The translations under genes were made by a program, and so were the position numbers. Below are positions 1-9,038 of a stretch of DNA of 64,000 nucleotides, piece after piece. Source of the DNA: Oceanospirillales bacterium. GTDB taxonomy: Bacteria > Pseudomonadota > Gammaproteobacteria > Pseudomonadales > Balneatricaceae. Each line of letters opens with the position of its first letter. The stretch's first letter is position 1. The stretch is taken from the NCBI GenBank assembly GCA_018223185.1, contig JAAEYW010000014.1:35556-99555 (forward strand), in the 5' to 3' direction. The notes beneath the pieces are model-generated. The model saw nothing but the letters and a program-made list of their open reading frames with translations, was not told the DNA's origin and did not search any database.

Positions 1-61
1 TACTGATCCATAAGGCTTCTTTTAATCATCTGAACCGGCCGGTGGCCGGAAAGGATCTGTT

Positions 62-385
62 ATGACATTTGTAGTCACCGAGCCCTGCATCAAATGTAAA
101 TACACCGACTGCGTTGAGGTCTGTCCGGTGGACTGCTTCTACGAAGGCCCCAACTTTCTGGTGATCAACCCGGAGGAGTGTATCGATTGCGCCCTGTGTG
201 CACCGGAGTGCCCCGTCGATGCAATTCTGGAAGAAGACGAGGTACCAGAAGACCAACTGACGTTTATTCAACTCAATGCCGAACTGGCGCAGCAATGGCC
301 CAATATCACCGAAAAGAAACCCAGCCTGCCGGATGCAAAGCAATGGGATACTGTGACCGACAAGAAGCACCTGCTGGAGCGTTAA
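62..385 (+). CDS. fdxA: 7Fe ferredoxin FdxA
   Basis: Small cytoplasmic electron carrier of 107 aa, with one [3Fe-4S] and one [4Fe-4S] cluster expected. Nine cysteines are visible (C9, C12, C17, C21, C25, C40, C43, C46, C50), in the spacing of the Azotobacter FdI family. By family analogy C9/C17/C50 hold the 3Fe cluster and C21/C40/C43/C46 the 4Fe cluster. The acidic C-terminal half and the length fit the family. The ATG follows AAGGATCTGTT. A G/C-rich palindrome (CCGGCCGGTGGCCGG, about 37-51) lies just upstream and may be the end of the preceding, unseen unit. The electron partner is not shown by the sequence. Confidence 0.95.
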   Translation: MTFVVTEPCIKCKYTDCVEVCPVDCFYEGPNFLVINPEECIDCALCAPECPVDAILEEDEVPEDQLTFIQLNAELAQQWPNITEKKPSLPDAKQWDTVTDKKHLLER

Positions 386-480
386 GCCCTCACCGCATCC
401 AGCCAATAGCTGTAATTTACCGGCGGGTGATGACCTGCGAGCTATACTGAGAGCGTCAACGGCGATAGCGAGGCGACGAG

Positions 481-1578
481 ATGATTCCCGAGTCCCATAA
501 GGTTTTTCCCACTCAATACTGGCATACACTGGATGATGGTCGTATCCAGTGCGATGTCTGTCCCCGTGCCTGCAAACTGCGTGAAGGCCAGCGTGGGTTA
601 TGCTTCGTGCGCGGGCGTGAGGACGACCAGATAATGCTCTATACCTGGGGTCGCTCCAGCGGTTTCTGTATCGATCCGGTCGAGAAAAAACCGCTCAATC
701 ACTTTCTGCCGGGACAGCCGATACTCTCTTTCGGCACCGCTGGCTGCAATCTGGCCTGCAAATTCTGTCAGAACTGGGACATGAGCAAATCCAGGGAGAT
801 GGACACCCTCGCCGACCAGGCCCTGCCAGAGGAACTGGCCGCCACCGCAAAGCAGTTAGGTTGTATGGGCATTGCTTTCACCTATAACGACCCGGTGATC
901 TTTATGGAATATGCTATGGATGTCGCCGACGCCTGTCATGAACTGGGTTTAAAAAGCGTTGCCGTCACCGCCGGTTACATCTGTGCCGAACCGCGCGCAG
1001 AGTTTTACAGTCATATGGATGCCGCTAATGTCGACCTGAAGGGCTTCACCGAGAAATTCTATAAGAAGATCTGTGGCGGAGAGCTCGGTGCCGTGCTGGA
1101 AACCCTCGAATACCTGAAGCACGAAACCGATGTCTGGTTCGAAATCACTAACCTGCTGATTCCCGGTGAGAACGACTCCAGCGATGAAATAAACACCATG
1201 ACCCGGTGGGTGGCAGAGCACCTTGGCCCCGATGTGCCGATCCATTTTTCAGCCTTTCACCCCGACTGGAAGATGCTCGACAAACCCCGGACTCCGCCAG
1301 AAACCCTGACCCGGGCACGCGACATCGCTCTGGCAAACGGCATTCGCTACCCCTATACCGGCAATGTCTATGACACTGCCGGCGAAAGCACCTACTGCCA
1401 CAACTGTGGTGCGCTGCTGATTGAGCGTTGCTGGTACACGCTTGGCCACTGGGGACTCACCGTCGATGGCCACTGCCAACAATGCCACACCCCCCTGCCC
1501 GGCGTCTTCAACGGCCCGCCGGGGACATGGGGTCCGCAACGACAGATGGTGCGCATGCGCGATCGCACAACACCCTGA
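481..1578 (+). CDS. amrS: AmmeMemoRadiSam system radical SAM enzyme
   Basis: Radical S-adenosylmethionine enzyme of 365 aa. The CxxxCxxC motif that binds the catalytic [4Fe-4S] cluster is C89-N-L-A-C93-K-F-C96. An extra cysteine set near the N-terminus (C24, C27, C31, C41) and another near the C-terminus (YCHNC and GHCQQC) look like auxiliary metal sites. This layout is that of the pyruvate-formate-lyase-activating-like enzyme of the AmmeMemoRadiSam trio. The usual partners (AMMECR1 and Memo proteins) are not adjacent, and the substrate is unknown. The ATG at 481 starts the conserved region; the preceding GAGGCGACGAG can serve as a ribosome-binding site. Confidence 0.85.
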   Translation: MIPESHKVFPTQYWHTLDDGRIQCDVCPRACKLREGQRGLCFVRGREDDQIMLYTWGRSSGFCIDPVEKKPLNHFLPGQPILSFGTAGCNLACKFCQNWDMSKSREMDTLADQALPEELAATAKQLGCMGIAFTYNDPVIFMEYAMDVADACHELGLKSVAVTAGYICAEPRAEFYSHMDAANVDLKGFTEKFYKKICGGELGAVLETLEYLKHETDVWFEITNLLIPGENDSSDEINTMTRWVAEHLGPDVPIHFSAFHPDWKMLDKPRTPPETLTRARDIALANGIRYPYTGNVYDTAGESTYCHNCGALLIERCWYTLGHWGLTVDGHCQQCHTPLPGVFNGPPGTWGPQRQMVRMRDRTTP

Positions 1579-1607
1579 ATATCGCGTCTGTTGTCGATTG
1601 TTGCCGG

Positions 1608-2189
1608 CTATCCACGCCGTTTAAGCAACACCGCCAGCACGATAAAATCATACAACCCATGAGTAATAATAGGCACCAACAGATTGTCAAAGCTGAGCAG
1701 CAGGCAACCCAGGTAGATACCGATCAGCGTTGCACTGATGGCGTAGGCTGGCGAGAGGCTATGCACCAGGCCGAACAACACCGCCGCGATAAGAACACCG
1801 ACCAGGGGACTCAGGTGAGTCGCCAGCACTGTCTGTATCACGCCGCGAAACAACGCTTCCTCACCCAGTCCGGCGACCCCGGCCACCAGCGCCAGATCCA
1901 GCAGTGAGGCACCGCTGAAGAGCCGGGTGATGTGCTCGCGGCTGAAGCGAAACAGATCCTTAACCGGCGGGTAGTCAAGCAACGCTGAACACAGCAGCAC
2001 CACCAGCAATAGCGGCAGTGTCGCCAGCACACCCTGAATAGCGCCTGTCCAGTGCAGCTGAAATTGCGCAAACGCTGGCGTATCCAGCAGCCACCCCAGC
2101 CCCAGCGCAATGCCAACCAGACCACCCTCAAACAGCAGCGCCAGGTTAACCGCCTGATAACCGGTTATGCTTTGTTTTCCAGGTGCCAT
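1608..2189 (-). CDS. CPBP family intramembrane metalloprotease
   Basis: Polytopic membrane protein of about 193 aa with several hydrophobic segments. It carries the ABI/CAAX-protease motifs: EExxxR at residues 110-115 (E-E-A-L-F-R), FxxxH ending at H143, and a further H-G-L-Y-D-F near the C-terminus. These residues bind a metal in the membrane plane in characterised members such as Rce1. An in-frame GTG lies three codons upstream (2198); the ATG at 2189 is preferred. It is convergent with the radical SAM gene. The substrate cannot be inferred. Confidence 0.8.
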   Translation of the reverse strand: MAPGKQSITGYQAVNLALLFEGGLVGIALGLGWLLDTPAFAQFQLHWTGAIQGVLATLPLLLVVLLCSALLDYPPVKDLFRFSREHITRLFSGASLLDLALVAGVAGLGEEALFRGVIQTVLATHLSPLVGVLIAAVLFGLVHSLSPAYAISATLIGIYLGCLLLSFDNLLVPIITHGLYDFIVLAVLLKRRG

Positions 2190-2311
2190 GCCCGCCACCC
2201 CATTATGTTGTCAGTCAAACCGCCGGAAATTCTCCCCGCGCCATTCACCATCGGGTTATAACAGCGTAGCTGATGACGGCTGACAGAGGGTGGATTCTGC
2301 GCAGGAAAACC

Positions 2312-2336
2312 ATATAGGACTATACTGGTACTGTAT
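2312..2336 (+). promoter_or_regulatory. IscR type-1-like operator / promoter of the suf operon
   Basis: The 25-bp stretch starting ATATAGGACTATACTGG and ending CTGTAT resembles the E. coli IscR type-1 site (ATA-N3-GACTR-N3-YAGTC-N3-TAT): the GACTA left half and the outer ATA/TAT are kept, while the right half is degenerate. It overlaps TATACT, a plausible -10 element, 20-45 bp before the Rrf2 gene. Autorepression by the Rrf2 protein is inferred. Confidence 0.5.
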
Positions 2337-2357
2337 AAATAAAAAAGGTAATACCCG

Positions 2358-2834
2358 ATGTTGCGCATCAGCAAGTTTACTGACTATGGCACCGTAATCC
2401 TGGCCCTTATGGCACACAACCCTGCGTCCACGCACAGTGCCGCCAGTGTCACACGACAGGTTGGTTTACCCGGCAGTACGGTCAGCAAACTTCTGAAGAT
2501 GATGAGCCGCAGTGGTTTGTTAACATCCTGCCGCGGCAAACAGGGTGGCTACACGCTGGCTAAGGCACCGCAGGAGATCTCTCTGGCCGAGGTCATTGAG
2601 GCGCTGGAAGGCCCGATCGGCATAACCGAGTGCAGCCGCCAGAACGGCTTATGCCAGGTAGAATCCCACTGCGCGATTCGTCGCCAGTGGCAGGGGGTCA
2701 ATGGCGTCATCCACAACGCCCTGCAACAGGTCAGTCTGGCGACACTGATGCATCCGCCAGCGGTGACAGAGGCCGAAGCCATTGACACAAGCGCGCATAA
2801 AGAGCCCTGCACAACACAGCGTATTTCAGTTTGA
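2358..2834 (+). CDS. Rrf2-family SUF system regulator
   Basis: 158 aa with an N-terminal winged helix (residues 1-65) and the Rrf2 cluster-binding cysteines C92, C99 and C105, close to IscR C92/C98/C104. As the first gene of a SUF operon it matches the Rrf2-type SUF regulators that sense the Fe-S state and adjust transcription. The ATG follows AAAAAAGGTAATACCCG. sufB starts 33 bp downstream. The protein lacks the long tail seen in some IscR proteins. The IscR-like palindrome in front of it suggests autoregulation. Confidence 0.88.
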   Translation: MLRISKFTDYGTVILALMAHNPASTHSAASVTRQVGLPGSTVSKLLKMMSRSGLLTSCRGKQGGYTLAKAPQEISLAEVIEALEGPIGITECSRQNGLCQVESHCAIRRQWQGVNGVIHNALQQVSLATLMHPPAVTEAEAIDTSAHKEPCTTQRISV

Positions 2835-2867
2835 TCATGTAATCCCCTGAAAGGGAGGAGTGCCCAT

Positions 2868-4316
2868 ATGGCTAAGTCAACACCGCCTCTCGAGCGCATG
2901 CTGGAACGCGGCTACAGTCAGGGATTTGTTACCGACGTGGATAGCGACAGCCTGCCGCCGGGTCTGAACGAGTCGGTCATCCGGCAGATCGTGGCGAAAA
3001 AAAACGAACCCGAATTCATGCTGCAGTGGCGCCTGCGGGCCTACCGCCACTGGCTGACCATGCCGGTACCCACATGGTCCCGTGTCCATTATGCACCGAT
3101 CGACTTCAACGCCATCAGCTACTATTCAGCCCCCAGGTCACGTGCCGACGGCCCGCAAAGCCTTGATGAAGTCGATCCCGAAATTCTGCGCACCTATGAA
3201 CGTCTCGGGGTCCCTCTGCACGAACGGGCGCAGCTGGCCGGGGTCGCGGTTGATGCCGTGTTTGACAGCGTTTCGGTGGCAACCACCTTTCAGAAGGAAC
3301 TGGCCGCCAAAGGCATTATCTTCTGTTCATTTTCCGAGGCGATACAAAAGCACCCGGCACTGGTGCAGCGCTACCTTGGGTCCGTCGTCCCCTATACCGA
3401 TAACTTCTATGCGGCGCTCAATGCCGCCGTGTTCAGTGACGGCTCCTTCTGCTACATCCCCAACGGTGTGCGCTGCCCGATGGAGCTGTCCACCTATTTC
3501 CGTATCAACGCCGCTAATACCGGCCAGTTTGAGCGCACCCTGATCATTGCTGAAGATGATAGTTTCGTCAGTTATCTCGAAGGCTGTACCGCGCCGATGC
3601 GGGATGACAACCAGTTACATGCCGCGGTGGTTGAACTGGTGGCGCTGGAAAACGCCGAAATCAAATATGCGACCGTACAGAACTGGTATCCCGGGGACCA
3701 GGACGGTAACGGCGGGATCTTTAATTTCGTCACCAAGCGGGGCCTCTGCGCCGGAGCGCACAGCAAGATCTCCTGGACCCAGGTGGAAACCGGCTCCGCC
3801 ATTACCTGGAAATACCCCAGCGTCATCCTCAAGGGCGATTATTCCGTCGGCGAGTTCTATTCCGTCGCCCTGACAAACAACTACCAGCAGGCCGATACGG
3901 GCACCAAGATGACCCATCTGGGCCAGCACACCCGCAGCACAATTATCTCCAAAGGAATCTCCGCCGGCCACGGGCAGAACTGCTACCGGGGGCTGGTCAA
4001 GGTGGGGGCCAGGGCTCTGGATTCACGCAATCACAGTCAGTGCGATTCGCTGCTGATCGGCGATACCTGCGGCGCCCATACCCTGCCCTATATCGAAGTC
4101 AGGCACCCGCAGGCCCAGGTAGAGCATGAAGCCACGACCACCAAGATCAGCGATACCCAGCTGTACTACTGTCAACAACGCGGCATCGACACAGAAACAG
4201 CCGTTGCCATGCTGGTCAGCGGCTTCTGCAAAGAGGTGTTTCATAAATTACCCATGGAGTTTGCCGTCGAGGCCCAGGCGCTGATGGAAATCAGCCTGGA
4301 GGGCACGATCGGCTAA
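2868..4316 (+). CDS. sufB: Fe-S cluster assembly scaffold SufB
   Basis: 482-aa SufB, core of the SufBC2D complex that builds [4Fe-4S] clusters in the cytoplasm. The C-terminal half is the beta-helix typical of SufB/SufD, with family signatures such as [18 protein letters not shown] and the late run [16 protein letters not shown], which contains the conserved cysteine. Length is normal for the family. The start lies behind GGGAGGAGTGCCCAT, a very strong ribosome-binding site. Twelve bases after its stop a 41-codon small ORF begins, then sufC. Confidence 0.97.
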   Translation: MAKSTPPLERMLERGYSQGFVTDVDSDSLPPGLNESVIRQIVAKKNEPEFMLQWRLRAYRHWLTMPVPTWSRVHYAPIDFNAISYYSAPRSRADGPQSLDEVDPEILRTYERLGVPLHERAQLAGVAVDAVFDSVSVATTFQKELAAKGIIFCSFSEAIQKHPALVQRYLGSVVPYTDNFYAALNAAVFSDGSFCYIPNGVRCPMELSTYFRINAANTGQFERTLIIAEDDSFVSYLEGCTAPMRDDNQLHAAVVELVALENAEIKYATVQNWYPGDQDGNGGIFNFVTKRGLCAGAHSKISWTQVETGSAITWKYPSVILKGDYSVGEFYSVALTNNYQQADTGTKMTHLGQHTRSTIISKGISAGHGQNCYRGLVKVGARALDSRNHSQCDSLLIGDTCGAHTLPYIEVRHPQAQVEHEATTTKISDTQLYYCQQRGIDTETAVAMLVSGFCKEVFHKLPMEFAVEAQALMEISLEGTIG

Positions 4317-4328
4317 CGGAGGTGCAAC

Positions 4329-4454
4329 ATGACAGAAACAAAAAAAGACCATTGGCTGAAAGCGTTGCTTAAGTTGCTGCGGCGAATATGGCGGCGCCTC
4401 AGGGATTATCTGCTGCCCAACGTCGACTACACCTCGGGAGACACGTCATGCTGA
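4329..4454 (+). CDS. small basic amphipathic ORF between sufB and sufC
   Basis: 41-codon ORF with an excellent ribosome-binding site (GGAGGTGCAAC-ATG) directly after sufB. Its TGA overlaps the sufC ATG by 7 bp, so the two may be translationally coupled. After an MTETKKD start it has a leucine/lysine/arginine-rich stretch (WLKALLKLLRRIWRRLRDYL) that would form a cationic amphipathic helix, then a polar tail ending in Cys. I recognise no family. It could be a SUF accessory peptide or a leader that sets sufC translation. The start, spacing and overlap support expression; function is unknown. Confidence 0.55.
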   Translation: MTETKKDHWLKALLKLLRRIWRRLRDYLLPNVDYTSGDTSC

Positions 4455-5242
4455 GTATCAGAAATCTGGGCGTACGCATCGATGGCAAGCCGATTCTGCA
4501 GGGCATCAATCTGGAGGTCGCCGCAGGCGAGGTGCATGCCATTATGGGGCCCAACGGCTCGGGTAAAAGCACTCTGGCCCAGACTCTGGCGGGCCATCCA
4601 GATTACCTGGTCAGTCAGGGGCAAGTGCTGTATCAGGGTCAGGATCTGCTGTCGCTGAATGTCGAACAACGTGCCGCCGCCGGGATTTTCCTGGCCTTCC
4701 AGTACCCGGTAGAGATTCCCGGGGTCAGCAATATACAGTTTCTCAAGAGTGCGCTTAACTGCCTGCGCAAGCAACGCGGCGAGACCGAACTCGATGCCCT
4801 GGATTTTCTGGCTGACGTGAAACAGAAAATGCGCCAGATGCAGATGGATGAGACGCTGCTATACCGGGGCACCAACGAAGGCTTTTCCGGCGGGGAAAAG
4901 AAATCCAATGAAATACTGCAGTTACTGGTGCTGCAGCCCCAGTTGGCAATACTCGATGAAACCGACTCGGGGCTCGACATTGACGCCCTGAAACGGGTCG
5001 CTGCCGGGGTGAATGCCTTCCGTAGTCCGGAACGCGCGCTGATACTGGTGACCCATTACCAGCGGTTGCTGCAATACCTGGTGCCGGACCGCGTTCATGT
5101 GCTGCAAGATGGACGCATCATTCGCTCAGGTGGCGCAGAACTCGCCCTCGAACTGGAACAGCAGGGCTATGCCCCGGATACCCCGAAAGACTCAGAAGAC
5201 GCGCCAAACCAGGCGCCGGAGGTGTCCGATGACGATGGCTAA
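4448..5242 (+). CDS. sufC: Fe-S cluster assembly ATPase SufC
   Basis: 264-aa ABC-type ATPase that energises the SufBCD scaffold. Walker A is GPNGSGKST at residues 34-42, the signature is FSGGEKKSNE, and Walker B is LAILDETDSGLD with the aspartates typical of SufC. The start at 4448 gives the family N-terminus MLSIRNLGVRI; a longer in-frame reading from 4388 overlaps the small ORF and is unlikely. The C-terminus has an unusually acidic, proline-rich tail of about 25 residues (from roughly PDTPKDSEDA to SDDDG). It overlaps sufD by 14 bp. Confidence 0.96.
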   Translation: MLSIRNLGVRIDGKPILQGINLEVAAGEVHAIMGPNGSGKSTLAQTLAGHPDYLVSQGQVLYQGQDLLSLNVEQRAAAGIFLAFQYPVEIPGVSNIQFLKSALNCLRKQRGETELDALDFLADVKQKMRQMQMDETLLYRGTNEGFSGGEKKSNEILQLLVLQPQLAILDETDSGLDIDALKRVAAGVNAFRSPERALILVTHYQRLLQYLVPDRVHVLQDGRIIRSGGAELALELEQQGYAPDTPKDSEDAPNQAPEVSDDDG

Positions 5243-6590
5243 GCGGTTCTGCGAACTGCAGGCCCATGCGCCGCCCTACAGTTCCGGCTGGCCCTGGCTG
5301 AACGCCTTCCGACAGCAGGCGCAACAGGCTTTCGCGGCACTGGAGTTGCCGACGCAGCAGCAGGAAACCTGGAAGTACACCGACATCAGGACTCTCAGCG
5401 AAACCGCGTTTTCTGACGCCCCACCCCCCGGGGCAACCGAGCTGGCGCAGGCGAGCAGCGCGCAGCAAACGCAGGCCCTCAACCTTCCCCATCACCGCCT
5501 GACATTCATTGACGGTCACTTCCAGCCGCACCTGTCACAGCTGGGCGCACTCAGCAACGGCATCAAACTAATGCCGCTGAGGCAGGCTCTCGAGCAGGAA
5601 CAGGTGCTGATTGAAAACCATCTGGGAAGCGCCGTGGAGTACCCCGGGCAGCCCTTCGCGGCATTGAACTCGGCCAGGCTGACAGACGGCGTGTTGCTCT
5701 ATCTGCCGACCGACTGTCAACTGAGTCAGCCGATCCACTGCCTGTTCTACACCCCGTCAGGGCGCCACTCTCATATCAGCTATCCCCGCCTGTTGATTGT
5801 GCTGGGGCCGGGGGCACGGGCGCAATTGGTCGAAGAATATCTCGGAAGCAGCGCGCCGCCGGCAAACGCCGCCGCGCAATGCACCTGTCCGCTGAGCGAA
5901 ATCATTCTGGCACCCGATGCCAGGCTGCTGCACTGTAAAGTGTTACGTGAGTCGCCACAGGGACACCATATCGCCGGTATTCACGTGACACAGGCAGCGC
6001 AGAGTCAGTTTCACAGCATCAATGTGACGCTTGGTGGAGGCATCTGCCGCAATGATCTGCAGGTGTCGCTCTGCGCGAATGGCGCCCAGAGCCGTCTGGA
6101 CGGACTCTATATGCTTGCCGGCCGCCAGCATCTCGACAACCATCTGCGCATCGACCACCTCCAGCCCGGTTGCCGCAGTGAAGTGCTTTACAAGGGCATT
6201 ATCGATGACCGGGCCCGAGGAGTCTTCAATGGCATGGCGATCGTCCATCCCGGGGCTCAGCAGAGTGATGCCCGGCAGATCAATAAAAACCTGCTGCTGT
6301 CTGAAAGTGCAGAGATCGACACCAAGCCCGAATTGCAGATTGACGCCGACGATGTGAAATGCTCCCACGGTGCCACAGTCGGCCAGCTGGACAACGACGC
6401 GCTGTTCTACCTCGGCAGCCGCGGGATGGATCAGCAGACCGCCCGCGCCCTGCTGACCACCGCCTTTGCCCATGAGACGCTCACGCACCTGCCGCAGGGC
6501 CCGCTGCGTGAACAACTCACAGCCCTGACCGGCGCAACCCTGACGCGCCAGGCTGGCGGCGAACCGCCGGATGCACTGCCGCACGGCTAA
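5229..6590 (+). CDS. sufD: Fe-S cluster assembly protein SufD
   Basis: 453-aa SufD, partner of SufB. It contains the WKYTDIR motif typical of the SufD N-terminus, the beta-helix core, and the late DDVKCSHGATVG motif with its conserved Cys/His. The start at 5229 sits inside the end of sufC behind GGAGGTGTCCG; a second ATG two codons later (5235) cannot be excluded. The gene is very GC-rich like the rest of the operon. sufS starts 10 bp after the stop. Confidence 0.95.
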   Translation: MTMAKRFCELQAHAPPYSSGWPWLNAFRQQAQQAFAALELPTQQQETWKYTDIRTLSETAFSDAPPPGATELAQASSAQQTQALNLPHHRLTFIDGHFQPHLSQLGALSNGIKLMPLRQALEQEQVLIENHLGSAVEYPGQPFAALNSARLTDGVLLYLPTDCQLSQPIHCLFYTPSGRHSHISYPRLLIVLGPGARAQLVEEYLGSSAPPANAAAQCTCPLSEIILAPDARLLHCKVLRESPQGHHIAGIHVTQAAQSQFHSINVTLGGGICRNDLQVSLCANGAQSRLDGLYMLAGRQHLDNHLRIDHLQPGCRSEVLYKGIIDDRARGVFNGMAIVHPGAQQSDARQINKNLLLSESAEIDTKPELQIDADDVKCSHGATVGQLDNDALFYLGSRGMDQQTARALLTTAFAHETLTHLPQGPLREQLTALTGATLTRQAGGEPPDALPHG

Positions 6591-6600
6591 GGAGATCAGC

Positions 6601-7875
6601 ATGAACATATCCCACTCCCTCGCCACAGGCTCCCCCGCCCCCCGGGACAACAGCCCGCGGTTTGACGTCAGTGCCATACGCAGTCAGTTCCCTATTCTTG
6701 AACGCCGCATACATGGCTACCCACTGGCCTACCTGGATAACGCCGCCACCAGCCAAAAACCCAGAGCGGTGATCGACGCTATCCAGGGGTTCTATCTGCA
6801 GCACAATGCCAACGTGCACCGCGGGGTCTACCAGCTCAGTGAGGAAGCCACCCGCGACTACGAAGCATCCCGCGATAAGGTACGGCAGTTCATCAATGCC
6901 CGGGAGCGGGCCGAGATCATCTTCGTCAGGGGCACCACCGAGGCCATCAATCTGGTCGCCCACAGCTTTGCAAAGCCCTTGCTCAGCCCGGGGGACGAGA
7001 TACTCATCAGTACTCTGGAGCATCATTCCAACATCGTGCCCTGGCAGATCATCTGTCAGCAGACCGGTGCCCGGTTGCGGGTCATACCGATCAGCGATGC
7101 CGGGGAAATAGACATAACAGCGTTCAATTCCCTGCTCAGCCCGACCTGCCGCCTGCTGTCGCTTACCCATGTGTCCAACACCCTGGGCACCATCAACCCG
7201 ATACAGCAGATGATCAGACAGGCCCATCAACACGGCATTCCGGTGCTGATCGATGGCGCTCAGGCAGTGCCGCACCTGACGGTCGATGTGCAGGCACTGG
7301 ATGCCGACTTCTATGCCTTTTCCGGCCATAAAGTCTACGGCCCTACCGGCATCGGCGTACTCTACGGTAAACGCGAGAGACTGGAAACAATGCAGCCCTA
7401 CCAGGGCGGCGGCGACATGATAAGTGAGGTGACGTTTGAGCATACTGAATACAACGAGCTGCCCTATCGTTTCGAAGCAGGTACGCCCAATATTGCCGGT
7501 GCCATCGGCCTGGGCTGCGCCCTGGATTACCTGCAGGCCATCGGGCTGGCGCAGATCGCCCGCCATGAACAGGCGCTGCTGGCCTACGCCACCCGGGCAT
7601 TATCCACCATCGAGGGCCTGCGTCTGATTGGCACCGCCAGCGACAAGGCTGGCATCCTCTCATTTGTTATGGATGCCGCCCATGCCCACGATATCAGTAC
7701 CGTGCTGGATCAGGCAGGTGTCGCAATCCGTGCGGGGCATCACTGCACCATGCCACTGATGGCCCGTTTGGGGGTTGCTGCCACCGCCCGCGCATCGCTG
7801 GCGCTCTACAACAACCGCGCCGATATCGACGCCCTGGTCGCCGGCCTGCATGAGGTGAAGCGCATGTTTAAATAA
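6601..7875 (+). CDS. sufS: SufS family cysteine desulfurase
   Basis: 424-aa PLP enzyme that takes sulfur from L-cysteine as a persulfide. The PLP lysine is K244 in SGHKVYGPTGIG and the persulfide cysteine is C382 in RAGHHCTMPLM, both in SufS/CsdA (group II) context. The start at 6601 follows AAGGAGATCAGC. The N-terminus is about 15 residues longer than E. coli SufS. With sufU downstream and no sufE here, the likely sulfur acceptor is SufU (inference). Confidence 0.96.
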   Translation: MNISHSLATGSPAPRDNSPRFDVSAIRSQFPILERRIHGYPLAYLDNAATSQKPRAVIDAIQGFYLQHNANVHRGVYQLSEEATRDYEASRDKVRQFINARERAEIIFVRGTTEAINLVAHSFAKPLLSPGDEILISTLEHHSNIVPWQIICQQTGARLRVIPISDAGEIDITAFNSLLSPTCRLLSLTHVSNTLGTINPIQQMIRQAHQHGIPVLIDGAQAVPHLTVDVQALDADFYAFSGHKVYGPTGIGVLYGKRERLETMQPYQGGGDMISEVTFEHTEYNELPYRFEAGTPNIAGAIGLGCALDYLQAIGLAQIARHEQALLAYATRALSTIEGLRLIGTASDKAGILSFVMDAAHAHDISTVLDQAGVAIRAGHHCTMPLMARLGVAATARASLALYNNRADIDALVAGLHEVKRMFK

Positions 7876-7952
7876 AACCCAGGGGGTCGTTTCGCAACCG
7901 CCATGCCCGGCGCGCAGACGCGCCCTCGCCACAAAAACAGGCCAGGAACCGT

Positions 7953-8423
7953 ATGAATCAAGAACTACGCGAGTTGTACCAGGAAGTCATCATTGACCAT
8001 GGACGCCGTCCCCGGAACTTCAAAGTTCTGGAGGGTCACACCCACAGTCAGACGGGCTATAACCCCCTCTGCGGCGATCGCCTGCAGCTGTTCCTGCAGA
8101 TCCGCCCCGGCCCCCGACCGGTCATCGAAGAGGCTTCGTTTCAGGGCGAAGGCTGCGCCATCTCGATGGCCTCCGCCTCGCTGCTGACAGAGTGCCTGAA
8201 AGGCAAGACCCCGACGGAAGCAAAAGCACTGTTTCAGCAGTTTCACCAACTGCTCACCGGCGACGACGCTAGCACCCGGGAGGGTCTGGGAAAACTGCAG
8301 GTACTGGCCGGCGTGCGCGCATTCCCGACCCGCATCAAATGCGCCACTCTGGCCTGGCACGCCCTGCTCGGTGCCCTCGACCAGGGTGAAACCAAGCCGG
8401 ACGACCCGGTCAGCACCGAGTAG
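7953..8423 (+). CDS. sufU: SufU-type sulfur-transfer / scaffold protein
   Basis: 156-aa IscU-fold protein. The metal/sulfur ligands expected for SufU are present: C40 and D42 in NPLCGD, C68 in GEGCAISMASAS, and C130 in RIKCATLAW. The insertion between the second and third cysteines distinguishes SufU from IscU. In Firmicutes SufU is a zinc protein that accepts sulfur from SufS. Its presence next to sufS in a proteobacterium is a known but minority arrangement. It is separated from sufS by 77 bp. Confidence 0.93.
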   Translation: MNQELRELYQEVIIDHGRRPRNFKVLEGHTHSQTGYNPLCGDRLQLFLQIRPGPRPVIEEASFQGEGCAISMASASLLTECLKGKTPTEAKALFQQFHQLLTGDDASTREGLGKLQVLAGVRAFPTRIKCATLAWHALLGALDQGETKPDDPVSTE

Positions 8424-8450
8424 CGTGACGTAAACTCCGGGAGGTGACAT

Positions 8451-9008
8451 ATGCAGCACAGGACATCCATCAGACTGTCGCGCGATTGCAGTGCCCTGCT
8501 GATCCCCTCAGGCCAGCCGGTCACCCTGCCCAAAGGTACTGAAGTCACTATTCAGCAAGCACTGGGCGATACCTACACCGTTAATACCGGGGCATCCCTG
8601 GCTCGCATCGACAGCGACAATGCAGACGCCCTGGGGTTAATTCCCCTGCGGCCGACGCCGACAGTGGCCGAAGCGCAACCCGTTGAAGACGTCCCGGTGG
8701 CTGAAGAGGCGATCCAGCGTCAGCTACGCAGTTGCTATGACCCGGAGATTCCGGTCAACATATTCGATCTGGGATTGATCTACAGCTGCCGCACCCGCCC
8801 GCATCCGCAAGGCGGCAGCCAGATTCACATCGACATGACTCTGACCGCCCCCGGCTGTGGCATGGGAGGGGTGCTGGCGCGCGATGTAGAAAGAAAACTC
8901 CTGCAGATCCCCGGTGTGCGTGCCGTTAATATCCGGCTGGTGTTCGATCCCCCCTGGGATGCCAGCCGCATGTCCGACGCCGCCAAACTACAACTTGGGC
9001 TACTCTGA
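8451..9008 (+). CDS. sufT: SufT, MIP18/DUF59 Fe-S maturation protein
   Basis: 185 aa. The C-terminal domain (about residues 85-180) is the MIP18/DUF59 fold, with DPEIPVNIFDLGLIY and the TAPGCGMGG motif bearing the conserved cysteine. The N-terminal 80 residues are the extension characteristic of SufT. SufT proteins help deliver Fe-S clusters to target proteins. The start follows GGGAGGTGACAT. It belongs to the suf operon, 27 bp after sufU. Confidence 0.9.
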   Translation: MQHRTSIRLSRDCSALLIPSGQPVTLPKGTEVTIQQALGDTYTVNTGASLARIDSDNADALGLIPLRPTPTVAEAQPVEDVPVAEEAIQRQLRSCYDPEIPVNIFDLGLIYSCRTRPHPQGGSQIHIDMTLTAPGCGMGGVLARDVERKLLQIPGVRAVNIRLVFDPPWDASRMSDAAKLQLGLL

Positions 9009-9038
9009 AACACAACACCGCAACGGAGGTAAGGTCAC

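Noticed and set aside
26..529. Minus-strand ORF of 167 codons opposite fdxA
   Set aside because: It mirrors the strongly coding ferredoxin frame and has no family or ribosome site.
5943..7566. Long minus-strand ORFs opposite sufD and sufS
   Set aside because: Shadows created by high G+C third positions; the plus-strand frames carry complete catalytic motifs.
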